A DNA stretch of 64,000 nt from Algiphilus sp. (GTDB lineage: Bacteria; Pseudomonadota; Gammaproteobacteria; Nevskiales; Nevskiaceae). Both the position numbers and the translations under genes were made by a program. Location: positions 1-64,000 of the forward strand of contig JALEHA010000098.1 in assembly GCA_022763315.1 (NCBI GenBank). Reading direction: 5' to 3'. The notes under the pieces were generated by a model. It made no database searches and had not been told where the DNA came from. It worked only from the letters and a program-made list of their open reading frames with translations. Below are positions 24,521 through 32,871 of the stretch, one piece after another. Positions within the stretch are counted from its first letter, which is position 1. Each line of letters starts with the position of its first letter.

Positions 24521-25726
24521 ATGGCTGAAGGTATCCGTGACAAGGTGGCCATTCTCGGCATGGGTTGCTCGCGCTTCGGCGAGCGCTGGGACATGGGCGC
24601 CGAGGAACTGATGGAAGAAGCCTTCGCCGAGGCCCTGACCGATGCCGGCATCGAGGCGCCCCGGATCGGGGCAGCCTGGCTGGGTTCCTGCATGGACGAG
24701 GTCAACATCGGCAAGTCGGCCACCCCGGCCTCGCTGTCGCTGCGGCTCGACAACATCCCGGTGACACGCGTCGAGAACTACTGCGCCACCGGAACCGAGG
24801 CCTTTCGTGGCGCGGTATACGCGGTCGCCGCCGGCGCCTGCGACATCGCGCTGGCCATCGGCGTCGAGAAACTCAAGGACACCGGCTACGGCGGTCTGCC
24901 GGGGCTGGAAATCGGCTCGCTGCCGCCGCTGTGGTGGCCCAACCTGTCGGCGCCGGGCGTCTTTGCGCAAGTGGCCAGCGCCTACATGGAGCGTTACAAG
25001 GTATCGCGCGACACCCTCAAGCGCGCGCTGGCTGAGATCTCGGCCAAAAGCCACGTCAACGGCGCCAAGAATCCCAAGGCGCACCTGCGCAAGCCGGTGA
25101 GCTGCGATGCCATCATGGGCGCGCCCATGGTTGCCGAGCCGCTGGGCCTGTTCGACTGCTGCGGTGTCTCCGACGGTTCGGCCGCGGCCATCGTCACCAC
25201 GCCCGAGATCGCCAAGTCGCTGGGCAAGCATCCCGAGCAGATGGTCACGGTCAAGGCGCTGCAGCTGGCGCTTTCCAATGGTTCCGAGGGTGGCTACAAC
25301 GACTGGGACGGTTCCTACATTCTGACGACCCGCAAGGCGGCACAACGTGCCTATGCCGAAGCGGGCATCAAGAAGCCGCGCCAGGAACTGTCGATGTTCG
25401 AAGTTCACGATTGCTTCTCGATCACCGAGCTGGTGACGATGGAGGATCTGGGTCTGTCCGAGGACGGCGGCGCCGTCAAGGACGTGATGGACGGTTTCTA
25501 CAACGCCGATGGCCAGATTCCGTGCCAGATCGACGGCGGCCTCAAGTGCTTCGGTCACCCCATCGGCGCTTCCGGCATTCGCATGGTCTACGAGATGTAC
25601 CTGCAGCTGCAGGACCGTGCGGGCGAACGCCAACTCAAGGATCCGCGCTACGGTCTGACGCACAACCTGGGCGGCTTCCCCCACCAGAACGTCGTCGGCA
25701 TTTCCATCGTTGGCCGCTATCGGTGA
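24521..25726 (+). CDS. SCP-x-type thiolase
   Basis: The 401-residue protein has the nucleophile Cys88 in ENYCATGTEAFRG, the His-Cys pair in FEVHDCFSITEL and the C-terminal KCFGHPIGASG. These complete the thiolase catalytic set, so it should cleave a 3-oxoacyl-CoA to a shortened acyl-CoA and acetyl- or propionyl-CoA. SCP-x thiolases prefer branched or steroid-like acyl chains. GGAGG precedes the start and the gene follows the HMGS-like gene by one base. The gene pair with a DUF35-carrying partner suggests complex formation. Confidence 0.9.
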   Translation: MAEGIRDKVAILGMGCSRFGERWDMGAEELMEEAFAEALTDAGIEAPRIGAAWLGSCMDEVNIGKSATPASLSLRLDNIPVTRVENYCATGTEAFRGAVYAVAAGACDIALAIGVEKLKDTGYGGLPGLEIGSLPPLWWPNLSAPGVFAQVASAYMERYKVSRDTLKRALAEISAKSHVNGAKNPKAHLRKPVSCDAIMGAPMVAEPLGLFDCCGVSDGSAAAIVTTPEIAKSLGKHPEQMVTVKALQLALSNGSEGGYNDWDGSYILTTRKAAQRAYAEAGIKKPRQELSMFEVHDCFSITELVTMEDLGLSEDGGAVKDVMDGFYNADGQIPCQIDGGLKCFGHPIGASGIRMVYEMYLQLQDRAGERQLKDPRYGLTHNLGGFPHQNVVGISIVGRYR

Positions 25727-25769
25727 GCCCGGTGAGCTTGGTTCTTTCACTCCGGCAGGAGCGCAGCGA

Positions 25770-26948
25770 ATGAATCCTCTCGCGGCCATCGTCGCGGTGT
25801 CCGAGATGAAGCCCGGACGCTACCCGCATTACAACGGCATGGAGATGTACCGACGGGTCACCGCGCAGTTCCTGCGCGAATGGCCGCAACTGCGACCCTC
25901 GGATATCGGCGGTCTGCTGTCGGCGCCGGCTGGCATGGCCTCCGCCGATGGCGTCGACGTGTTCGCGCACGAGAAGATCGCCGAAGAACTGGGCATCGAG
26001 CCGAGTTTCAGCGAAACCATCAATGCCGGTGGCGGCACCTACGCGCTGATGCTGATCCGCGCGGCCTTGGCCATCGAGCGCGGACTGTGCGATTCGGTGC
26101 TCTGCCTGGGCGCCGGACGCTTTCCCAACGTGGGCAGCGGCATGGCCGAGATGATGAGCAAGCTCATCAGCCATCCCGAGTTCGAGTACCCCTACGGCAC
26201 CTACATCCCGCCCATCTTCGCGCTCAACGCCACCCGCCACATGCACGAATTCGGCACCACGCGCGAACAGCTTGCACAGGTCGCGGTGTCGCAGCGCGAG
26301 TGGTCGCTCCTGCACCCGGATGCGCTGATGGCCCCGCAGGGGGCGCTTACGATCGACAAGGTGCTGTCCTCGCGCCCCATCGCCTATCCGTTCAATCTGC
26401 TCGACTGCTCGGTGCCCAGCGAAGGCGGCTCGGCGGTGCTGGTGGTGTCGCCGGGCATCGCCAGGCGTTATGCCGAGAAGCCCTGCTTCCTGTACGGCTA
26501 CGGCGAGAAGCACACCCATTCCAGCATCAGCCAGGCGCATGACCTGACCACCCTGGGCTCCAGGCAAACCTCGGCCCAGGCCTACCGCATGGCGGGCGTC
26601 GGGCCCGAGGACATGGACTTCGCCCAGCTCTACGACTCCTTCAGCATCAACCCCATCATCTATGCCGAAGACCTCGGCCTTTGTCCCAAGGGCCAGGGTG
26701 GCGCGTTCTTCGCCGGTGGCCGCACCGCGCCCGGCGGCGAGTTCCCGGTCAATACCTACGGCGGGCTGATGTCCTTCGGCCATGTCGGCGATGCGTCCGG
26801 CCAGACCATGATCGTGGAAGCGGCACGCCAGGTCATGGGCATCGCCGGTGATGAGCGCCAGTTGAAGAAGGCCGATATGGGCGTCGTCCACTGCTACGGG
26901 GGCATGATGTCCGAGCACGCCACGCTCGTCCTGGGGAGCCAGTCATGA
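25770..26948 (+). CDS. Thiolase-fold lipid-transfer protein lacking the nucleophile Cys (Ltp2-like)
   Basis: The 392-residue thiolase-fold protein starts at ATG 25770 (MNPLAAIVAVSEMKPGRYP) after CAGGAG. The thiolase nucleophile position is Ala86 (ETINAGGGTYALM), the His-Cys motif reads QLYDSFSINPI with Tyr288 in place of His, and the final motif is GHVGDASG. The YDSF signature marks the Ltp2 branch, where the fold acts as a retro-aldolase dependent on a DUF35 partner in steroid side-chain degradation. The next gene encodes such a DUF35 protein with a 4-base overlap. Aldolase function is inferred from this pairing; a non-catalytic role is the alternative. Confidence 0.85.
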   Translation: MNPLAAIVAVSEMKPGRYPHYNGMEMYRRVTAQFLREWPQLRPSDIGGLLSAPAGMASADGVDVFAHEKIAEELGIEPSFSETINAGGGTYALMLIRAALAIERGLCDSVLCLGAGRFPNVGSGMAEMMSKLISHPEFEYPYGTYIPPIFALNATRHMHEFGTTREQLAQVAVSQREWSLLHPDALMAPQGALTIDKVLSSRPIAYPFNLLDCSVPSEGGSAVLVVSPGIARRYAEKPCFLYGYGEKHTHSSISQAHDLTTLGSRQTSAQAYRMAGVGPEDMDFAQLYDSFSINPIIYAEDLGLCPKGQGGAFFAGGRTAPGGEFPVNTYGGLMSFGHVGDASGQTMIVEAARQVMGIAGDERQLKKADMGVVHCYGGMMSEHATLVLGSQS

Positions 26949-27361
26949 GCAACGCCACCGTCAACCCCAAGCCGGTTCCGGAGATCAGCGCACACAGCAA
27001 GCCCTATTGGGACGGCGCGCAGCGCGGCGAGCTGATGATCCAGCGCTGCCGCGGCACCGGCCAGCCGTTCATGTATGCGCGCTGCTGGAGCCCCTTCGAC
27101 TTCTCGCCGGATCCGACCTGGGAAAAGGCCAGCGGGTCGGGCACGGTGTTCAGCTACACCGTCGTGTATCAGCCGCCGTACCCGGCCTTCAAGGCCGACT
27201 GCCCTTTCGTGATGGCCATCATCCAGCTCGATGAAGGCCCGCAGATGATGAGCAACATCCTCAACTGCGCCCCCGAATCCGTGCGCATCGGCATGAAGGT
27301 CAAGGTCTGCTTCGAGACCCGCGGCGACGGCTTCAGGATTCCGCAGTTCGAACCCGCCTGA
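26945..27361 (+). CDS. DUF35 OB-fold protein
   Basis: The 138-residue protein shows the DUF35 layout: an N-terminal helix with SKPYWDGAQRGELMIQRC, a zinc-ribbon region and an OB-fold ending in FRIPQFEP. The zinc ribbon is degenerate, since only two of the four cysteines remain (QRCRGTGQPFMYARC). Its ATG overlaps the stop of the Cys-less thiolase gene. In characterised steroid degraders this combination forms the Ltp2-ChsH2-type aldolase, where the DUF35 part binds the thiolase fold and completes the active site. Likely partner of the 25770 protein; it may also bind acyl-CoA. Confidence 0.85.
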   Translation: MSNATVNPKPVPEISAHSKPYWDGAQRGELMIQRCRGTGQPFMYARCWSPFDFSPDPTWEKASGSGTVFSYTVVYQPPYPAFKADCPFVMAIIQLDEGPQMMSNILNCAPESVRIGMKVKVCFETRGDGFRIPQFEPA

Positions 27362-27418
27362 ACCTTTCCGGCGGAACAACCCGTTTCCCAGAAGAAGACT
27401 GACAAGCAGGAGCATCCC

Positions 27419-28561
27419 ATGAGCGAAGAATCCATCGCCGCCGTCCGTGAAGCCGCTGAAGGCCTGACCCGGGGCATCTCGCGCGAATACTGGCTGCAGT
27501 GCGCCCGGGAAAACAGGTTCCCGCAGAAGCTCTGGGACGCGATGGCCGAAACCGGCCTGCTTGGCGTCTCCGTGCCCGAGGAGTACGGCGGCAGCGGCGG
27601 TGGTCTTTCCGAACTGATGGTGCTCAACGAGATCACCGCCCGCGCCGGCATCATCTCGCTGTTCTTCGTGCTCGGCAGCTTTGCCCGCATGCCGATCATC
27701 AGGCACGGTACGCCCGAACAGATCGCAAAGTTCGTCACGCCCACCGCCACCGGCGAGGGCAAGATGTGTTTCGGCGTGACCGAACCCAATGCCGGCACCA
27801 ACACATTCCGCCTGCAGACCACGGCGCGCAGAAGCGATGCGGGATGGCTGGTCAATGGCTCCAAGGTGTTCATCACCGGCGCGAAGGACTCGACGTCGAT
27901 GCTGCTGATCGCGCGCACCTCTCCGCTCGATCCCGAACGCCCGCGCGCCGGACTCTCCCTGTTCATTCTCGATTCGCACACGCCGGGGATCGAGTTCCAG
28001 CGCCTGAACATCGATGTGCTCGGGGAAAGCCAGTACCTGGTGTTCTTCAAGGATGCCGAGCTGCCTCCGGACGCGCTGATCGGTGAAGAAGGCAAGGGCA
28101 TGAAATACCTGTTCGACGGCCTCAACACGGAGCGTCTGGTGTTGTCCTCGATGGCGGTGGGCCTGGGGAACCGCGCGCTGGACAAGGCGGTGGAGTATGC
28201 CAAGGAGCGCGCGCCGTTCGGCACGCCCATCGGCAGCTACCAGGGGCTGCAGCACCCCATGGCTCGCGCCAAGGCGCATGTCGAGGCCTCGCGCCTGGTC
28301 ATGCAGGAAGCCGCCCGCACCTTCGATCGCGGCGAGGATGCCGGCCCGCTGTCGAACATGGCCAAGCTGCTGACCTCGGAAGCCTGCGACGAGGCGGTGG
28401 ACATCGCCCTGCAGGCCCACGGCGGCTACGGCTTCGACCAGGATTATGACGTGATCACGCTCTGGCCCTTTGCCCGCCTGATGCGCGTGGCACCGGTCAA
28501 CAACGAGATGATCCTCAACTACATCGGCGAGCACGTCCTCGGCCTGCCTCGCTCCTATTGA
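27419..28561 (+). CDS. Acyl-CoA dehydrogenase
   Basis: The 380-residue dehydrogenase has PEEYGGSGGGLSE, VTEPNAGTNTFRLQT, NGSKVFITGAKDST, RAPFGTPIGSYQGLQH and QAHGGYGFDQDYDV. It ends NYIGEHVLGLPRSY, nearly the same tail as the 18231-19406 protein, and reads APVNNEM where MCAD has YEGT. CAGGAG precedes ATG 27419. It lies between the DUF35 gene and a thioesterase and presumably introduces the alpha-beta double bond before hydration and cleavage. The paralogous pair may serve successive chain lengths. Confidence 0.92.
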   Translation: MSEESIAAVREAAEGLTRGISREYWLQCARENRFPQKLWDAMAETGLLGVSVPEEYGGSGGGLSELMVLNEITARAGIISLFFVLGSFARMPIIRHGTPEQIAKFVTPTATGEGKMCFGVTEPNAGTNTFRLQTTARRSDAGWLVNGSKVFITGAKDSTSMLLIARTSPLDPERPRAGLSLFILDSHTPGIEFQRLNIDVLGESQYLVFFKDAELPPDALIGEEGKGMKYLFDGLNTERLVLSSMAVGLGNRALDKAVEYAKERAPFGTPIGSYQGLQHPMARAKAHVEASRLVMQEAARTFDRGEDAGPLSNMAKLLTSEACDEAVDIALQAHGGYGFDQDYDVITLWPFARLMRVAPVNNEMILNYIGEHVLGLPRSY

Positions 28562-28601
28562 AGCCGCACAAGCCCCCCATCCTCCTTTCACGACCTAGCC
28601 C

Positions 28602-29075
28602 ATGGCCAACGATCTGCCCGCGACCGCAGCGCCCTATCTGTTCAAGGAACGCTGGAACGAAAGCCCCTTCATGCAGGCACAGGGTCTGACCGCGGAGGAG
28701 GTCACGCCCGGCGAGGTGGCCCTCTACCTGAGGTCGCCCACGCCGGCTCAGCGCGGCGCCGGCGGACCGCCGGACGCGATCAACGGCGGCGTGATTTCCT
28801 ACATGTTCGACGGCGCGCTGGGCTATGCCATCGTTTCGGCGCAGCTGCCGTTGCTGCAGGCTGCCGGCCTGTCCCTGGCCGCCTATTCGCAGGTGACGAT
28901 AAACCTCGACATCACCTATCTCGCAGCGGCACGGGGCGAGCAGTTCAAGGCCATCGGCCGCGTGCTGCGCGCCGGCCGTGGCACGGCCTTCGCCGAAGGC
29001 GAGCTGCTCAACGAACGCGGCGAGGTCTGCGCCAGCGCAAAGGGCATCTGGCGCGTGTTCTTCCCGCGGCAGTAA
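28602..29075 (+). CDS. PaaI-family hotdog thioesterase
   Basis: The 157-residue hotdog protein contains PPDAINGGVISYMFDGALGYA and VTINLDITYLAAARGEQFKA, the thioesterase active-site helix and strand. The usual HGG is NGG here, which occurs in this family. No strong Shine-Dalgarno sequence is seen. It lies 40 bases after the dehydrogenase gene and 27 before the AtuA-like gene, so it is in the same operon. It could release free acids or recycle CoA when intermediates accumulate. Confidence 0.82.
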   Translation: MANDLPATAAPYLFKERWNESPFMQAQGLTAEEVTPGEVALYLRSPTPAQRGAGGPPDAINGGVISYMFDGALGYAIVSAQLPLLQAAGLSLAAYSQVTINLDITYLAAARGEQFKAIGRVLRAGRGTAFAEGELLNERGEVCASAKGIWRVFFPRQ

Positions 29076-29102
29076 TCCTCCAGTCTTCGGTCGGGTCCGA
29101 AC

Positions 29103-30887
29103 ATGAAACAGGATTCTCTGCGCATCGGCTGTGCCTCCGGGTTCTGGGGTGACACCGAGCATGCCGCCGCTCAGCTGGTGCAGGGCGGCAACATCGACGT
29201 GCTGGTCTTCGACTACCTGGCCGAGATCACGATGTCGCTACTGACGCGCGCCAAGGCCAGGGACCCACGGACCGGCTACGCGCCTGACTTCGTCGGCGCG
29301 CTGCGGCCGCTGCTGCGCGAGCTCAAGGCGCGCGGCGTCCGCGTGGTCAGCAATGCCGGCGGCGTGAATCCCGGCGGGTGCCGCGAAGCACTGACCCGCG
29401 CCGCCGAAGCCGAAGGTCTGAGCCTGAAGATCGCCACGGTCGCCGGTGACGATCTGCTGCCGCAGGTCGAGGCGATGCGCGAGGCCGGCGTGCGCGAGAT
29501 GTTCAGCGGCGCGCCGCTGCCCGCCAAGCTGGCCAGCGCCAATGCCTATCTGGGTGCCTTCCCGGTCGCGGCCGCACTCGACGCCGGCGCCGACATCGTC
29601 GTCACCGGCCGCTGCGTGGACAGCGCGGTGGTGCTCGGCCCCTTGATTCACGCCTTCGGCTGGAAGCCCGACGATCACGACCAGCTCGCCCAGGGCAGCC
29701 TGGCCGGTCATATCATCGAATGCGGCACCCAGTGCACCGGCGGCAACTACACTGACTGGCGGTCGGTTCCGGGCTGGGACAACATGGGCTTTCCCATCGC
29801 CGACTGCGCGCCCGACGGCAGCTTCGTCGTCGAGAAGCCCGCGCGCACCGGTGGCCTGATCGACCCATCCACGGTCGGGGAGCAGGTGGTCTACGAGATC
29901 GGCGATCCGCGCAACTATCTGCTGCCGGACGTTGCCTGCGACTTCAGCCGCATCCACTTGGAGGCGATCGGGGAGAACCGCGTGCGCGTGAGCGGCGCCC
30001 GCGGCCGGCCGCCCGGCGACCAGTGCAAGGTCAGCGCTACCTATGCCGACGGCTTTCGCGCCACCGCGCAGTTCATGATCGGGGGCACCGACGCGGCGGC
30101 CAAGGCGCAGCGGACCGGCGAGGCCTTGCTGGCACGCTGCCGGCGCCTGTTCGCGGAACGCGGACTGGGCGATTTCACGGAGACCCGTATCGAGGCCCTC
30201 GGTACGGAATCCACCTATGGCCCGCACGCGCGAGCACAGACCCGCGAAGTCATCGTCAGGATCGCCGCCCGCCACCCGGACAAGGACGCGCTGGAGATCT
30301 TCTCGCGCGAAATGGCGCCGATGGCGCTGGCCAGTGCGCCCGCCATCACCGGCTTCTCCGGCGGCAGGCCCAAGGTCACGTCGGTGATCCGCCTGTTCTC
30401 CCTGCTCTGGCCCAAGGCACGCGTTCCGGTCAGTGTCGAGCTCGACGGCGAGCCCGTCGCCTGCCCGCAGATGCGCGGAGCGGAGCCGCAGGCTTTGCCG
30501 GCGGAGGAAACACCCGTGCCGCCGCCGGCCGATGCGTTGGCCGACGGCGCGCGCAGCGTGCCGCTACTGCGTCTGGCCCAGGGTCGCAGCGGTGACAAGG
30601 GCGACAGCGCCAACATCGGCATTCTGGCGCGGCGCCCCGAGTACCTGCCGTGGATTCGCGCGGCGCTGACCGAGGAGGCCGTTGCCCGGTGGTTCGCCCA
30701 CCTCGTTCAGGGGCCGGTGCACCGCTACGAGTGGCCAGGCCTGAGCGGGTTCAATTTCCTGCTGGAACGCGCGCTCGGCGGCGGCGGCATCGCCTCGCTG
30801 CGGATCGATCCGCAGGGCAAGGCCTACGCGCAGATGCTGCTCGACTTCCCGGTGACGGTGCCGGCAAGCCTTGAGGTCCCGGAATGA
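29103..30887 (+). CDS. AtuA-like (DUF1446) protein with C-terminal AtuA-like domain
   Basis: The 594-residue protein starts MKQDSLRIGCASGFWGDTE and has VFDYLAEITMSLL, SNAGGVNPGGC and TGRCVDSAVVLGPLIH, all typical of DUF1446/AtuA. From about residue 490 a second domain begins (RSVPLLRLAQGRSGDKGDSANIG), which is the separate AtuA-like ferredoxin-fold domain fused in frame. AtuA is required for acyclic terpene (citronellol/geraniol) utilisation in pseudomonads, but its reaction is not firmly known. Here it overlaps the biotin carboxylase gene by ATGA, the same functional link as in atu clusters. This supports a role preparing or chaperoning a beta-methyl-branched acyl-CoA for carboxylation. Confidence 0.88.
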   Translation: MKQDSLRIGCASGFWGDTEHAAAQLVQGGNIDVLVFDYLAEITMSLLTRAKARDPRTGYAPDFVGALRPLLRELKARGVRVVSNAGGVNPGGCREALTRAAEAEGLSLKIATVAGDDLLPQVEAMREAGVREMFSGAPLPAKLASANAYLGAFPVAAALDAGADIVVTGRCVDSAVVLGPLIHAFGWKPDDHDQLAQGSLAGHIIECGTQCTGGNYTDWRSVPGWDNMGFPIADCAPDGSFVVEKPARTGGLIDPSTVGEQVVYEIGDPRNYLLPDVACDFSRIHLEAIGENRVRVSGARGRPPGDQCKVSATYADGFRATAQFMIGGTDAAAKAQRTGEALLARCRRLFAERGLGDFTETRIEALGTESTYGPHARAQTREVIVRIAARHPDKDALEIFSREMAPMALASAPAITGFSGGRPKVTSVIRLFSLLWPKARVPVSVELDGEPVACPQMRGAEPQALPAEETPVPPPADALADGARSVPLLRLAQGRSGDKGDSANIGILARRPEYLPWIRAALTEEAVARWFAHLVQGPVHRYEWPGLSGFNFLLERALGGGGIASLRIDPQGKAYAQMLLDFPVTVPASLEVPE

Positions 30888-32365
30888 CGGGTGCGCCGAT
30901 CCGACGGCTGCTGGTGGCCAATCGCGGCGAGATCGCCGCGCGCATTCTGCGCACTGCCAAGGCCCAGGGCATCGAATGCGCCATCGTGCGGCACGCCGCC
31001 GAGGACGGCGGCCTGGCACCGCAGCTCGCCGATGCCGTCGTCCCCATCGAAGGGGCAACGCCGGTTGCGGCCTATCTCGACGTGGCGCAGATTGTCCAGG
31101 CCGCGCGCCGCTGGGGCGCCGATGCGGTGCACCCCGGTTACGGGTTTCTCTCGGAGAGCCCGGCGCTGGCGCGCGCGCTGGATGAGGCCGGCATCCGCTT
31201 CGTCGGCCCGCCGCCCGCCGTCACCGAGCTGATGGGCGACAAGGTCAGCGCGCGCCGTTTCGTCGCCGAGCACGGCTTTCCGGTGGCGCCGAGCGCCATC
31301 GAGGCCGATGACCCGGGCAGCTTCACACAGCGCGCGCTGGCCGTGGGCCTGCCGATCCTGATCAAGCCGGCGGCCGGCGGCGGAGGCAAGGGCATGCGCA
31401 TCGTGCGCAGCGCCGAGGTGCTGGACGCCGAGCTGGCGGCCGCGCGGCGCGAGGGGGAGCGCTACTTCGGCGACGGCCGACTGTTCGTCGAGCGCTATGT
31501 CGAACGGCCACGCCATATCGAAGTGCAGGTGCTCGGCGACCAGCACGGCAGCGTCGTGCACTTCGGCGAGCGCGAGTGCTCGGTGCAGAGACGCTTCCAG
31601 AAGATCATCGAGGAGACGCCCTCGCCGGCACTGGACGCCGGCACGCGCGCACGGATCTGCGAGGTCGCGGTCGGCATCGCGCGCGCCGCCGGCTATGTCG
31701 GCGCCGGCACCGTGGAGCTCATCCTGGGCGCCGACGGCGAGTTCTACTTCCTGGAGATGAACACCCGCCTGCAGGTCGAGCACCCGGTGACCGAGTGCGT
31801 CACCGGCTTCGACCTGGTGGCCGAGCAGCTGCGCGTGGCCGCCGGCGAGCCGCTGGGCTACAGCCAGGCCGACATCGGCTTTCAGGGCCACGCCATCGAG
31901 CTGCGGCTGTGCGCCGAGGACCCGGCACAGGGCTTCATGCCCGCCACCGGCAGCCTGCAGGTGCTGCGCGAGCCGGCTGGACCGGGCGTGCGTGTGGACA
32001 GCGGCGTTGTGGAAGGCCAGCGCGTCGGCAGCGACTTCGATTCCCTGCTCGCCAAGCTCATCTTCCACGGCCGCAGCCGCGGGCAGGCCCTGGCGCGCGC
32101 GCGCCAGGCGCTGGCGGACACGGCCTGCCTGGGCGTGGCCACGAATCTCGACTATCTGGACCGCATCCTCGCGCACGCGCAGTTCGCGGCCGGCGACTAC
32201 AGCACCGCATTTCTCGACGAGCAGGCTGCCGAGCTCGGCGACGCCGGCGAGACCCACTCGACCGCGCTGCTGCTGGCCGCCGCCGCGCTCTCCGATGGCC
32301 ACATGGTGGCCGCGGCCGCCGACATGCCGCGGCTCTACGCGCAGATGGGCGCCTGGCGCAACTGA
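30884..32365 (+). CDS. Biotin carboxylase subunit of an acyl-CoA carboxylase
   Basis: The 493-residue subunit has the N-terminal LLVANRGEIAARILRTAK, the ATP-grasp loop KPAAGGGGKGMR, ERYVERPRHIEVQVLGD and EMNTRLQVEHPVTE. It carboxylates biotin using ATP and bicarbonate. Unlike typical MccA, LiuD and AtuF proteins it ends without a biotinyl domain, which is encoded by the next gene. Coupled to the AtuA-like gene by a 4-base overlap. With the carboxyltransferase at 32868 it should carboxylate a methylcrotonyl- or geranyl-type acyl-CoA, although propionyl-CoA cannot be excluded from the subunit alone. Confidence 0.92.
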   Translation: MTGAPIRRLLVANRGEIAARILRTAKAQGIECAIVRHAAEDGGLAPQLADAVVPIEGATPVAAYLDVAQIVQAARRWGADAVHPGYGFLSESPALARALDEAGIRFVGPPPAVTELMGDKVSARRFVAEHGFPVAPSAIEADDPGSFTQRALAVGLPILIKPAAGGGGKGMRIVRSAEVLDAELAAARREGERYFGDGRLFVERYVERPRHIEVQVLGDQHGSVVHFGERECSVQRRFQKIIEETPSPALDAGTRARICEVAVGIARAAGYVGAGTVELILGADGEFYFLEMNTRLQVEHPVTECVTGFDLVAEQLRVAAGEPLGYSQADIGFQGHAIELRLCAEDPAQGFMPATGSLQVLREPAGPGVRVDSGVVEGQRVGSDFDSLLAKLIFHGRSRGQALARARQALADTACLGVATNLDYLDRILAHAQFAAGDYSTAFLDEQAAELGDAGETHSTALLLAAAALSDGHMVAAAADMPRLYAQMGAWRN

Positions 32366-32382
32366 AACCCCTTGCTCTGCCC

Positions 32383-32871
32383 ATGAAAAAGATCTTCCGA
32401 CTCGGCGAGTCCGAGCACCGCTGCAGCCTCAGGCAAGACGCCGACGGCCTGGTCCTGGACACCGAGGACGGGCCGCTGCGCTGCGCGCTGCAGCCGCTGG
32501 GCGCGGCGCGCTATTGCGTCAGCGCCGGCGAGGAGCAGGCCGAAGCCCTGATCGCGCGGCACGATGACCGCATCTGGATCCGCCTGCGCGGCCGTACCCA
32601 CGTCATCGAGGCGGTCGACCCGTTGGACGCGGCCGCTGCCGGAGGTCACGACGGCGCCGCGGAGGCACCGATGCCCGGCACCGTCATCTCCGTCCTGGTG
32701 GAGCCGGGCGCCGAGGTCACTGCCGGCCAGGATCTGGTTGTCATGGAGAGCATGAAGCTGGAGGTGACCATCCGCGCGCCGCACGACGGGCGCATCGCCG
32801 CCGTGCACTGCGCGCCGGGCGACCAGGTGCCGCTCAAGTTCACCCTGGTCACTTTCGAGGCCGCGCCATGA
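32383..32871 (+). CDS. Biotin carboxyl carrier protein, stand-alone
   Basis: The 162-residue protein has an N-terminal domain (MKKIFRLGESEHRCSL) like the BT domain of acyl-CoA carboxylases. It then has a biotinyl domain with PMPGTVISVLVEPGAEVTAGQ and the biotinylation site VMESMKLE, where Lys accepts biotin. The usual A-M-K-M is S-M-K-L, as in some MCC and GCC carriers. It sits 17 bases after the biotin carboxylase gene and overlaps the carboxyltransferase gene by ATGA. The BT-plus-biotinyl unit appears split off from the MccA-type alpha chain. Confidence 0.9.
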   Translation: MKKIFRLGESEHRCSLRQDADGLVLDTEDGPLRCALQPLGAARYCVSAGEEQAEALIARHDDRIWIRLRGRTHVIEAVDPLDAAAAGGHDGAAEAPMPGTVISVLVEPGAEVTAGQDLVVMESMKLEVTIRAPHDGRIAAVHCAPGDQVPLKFTLVTFEAAP

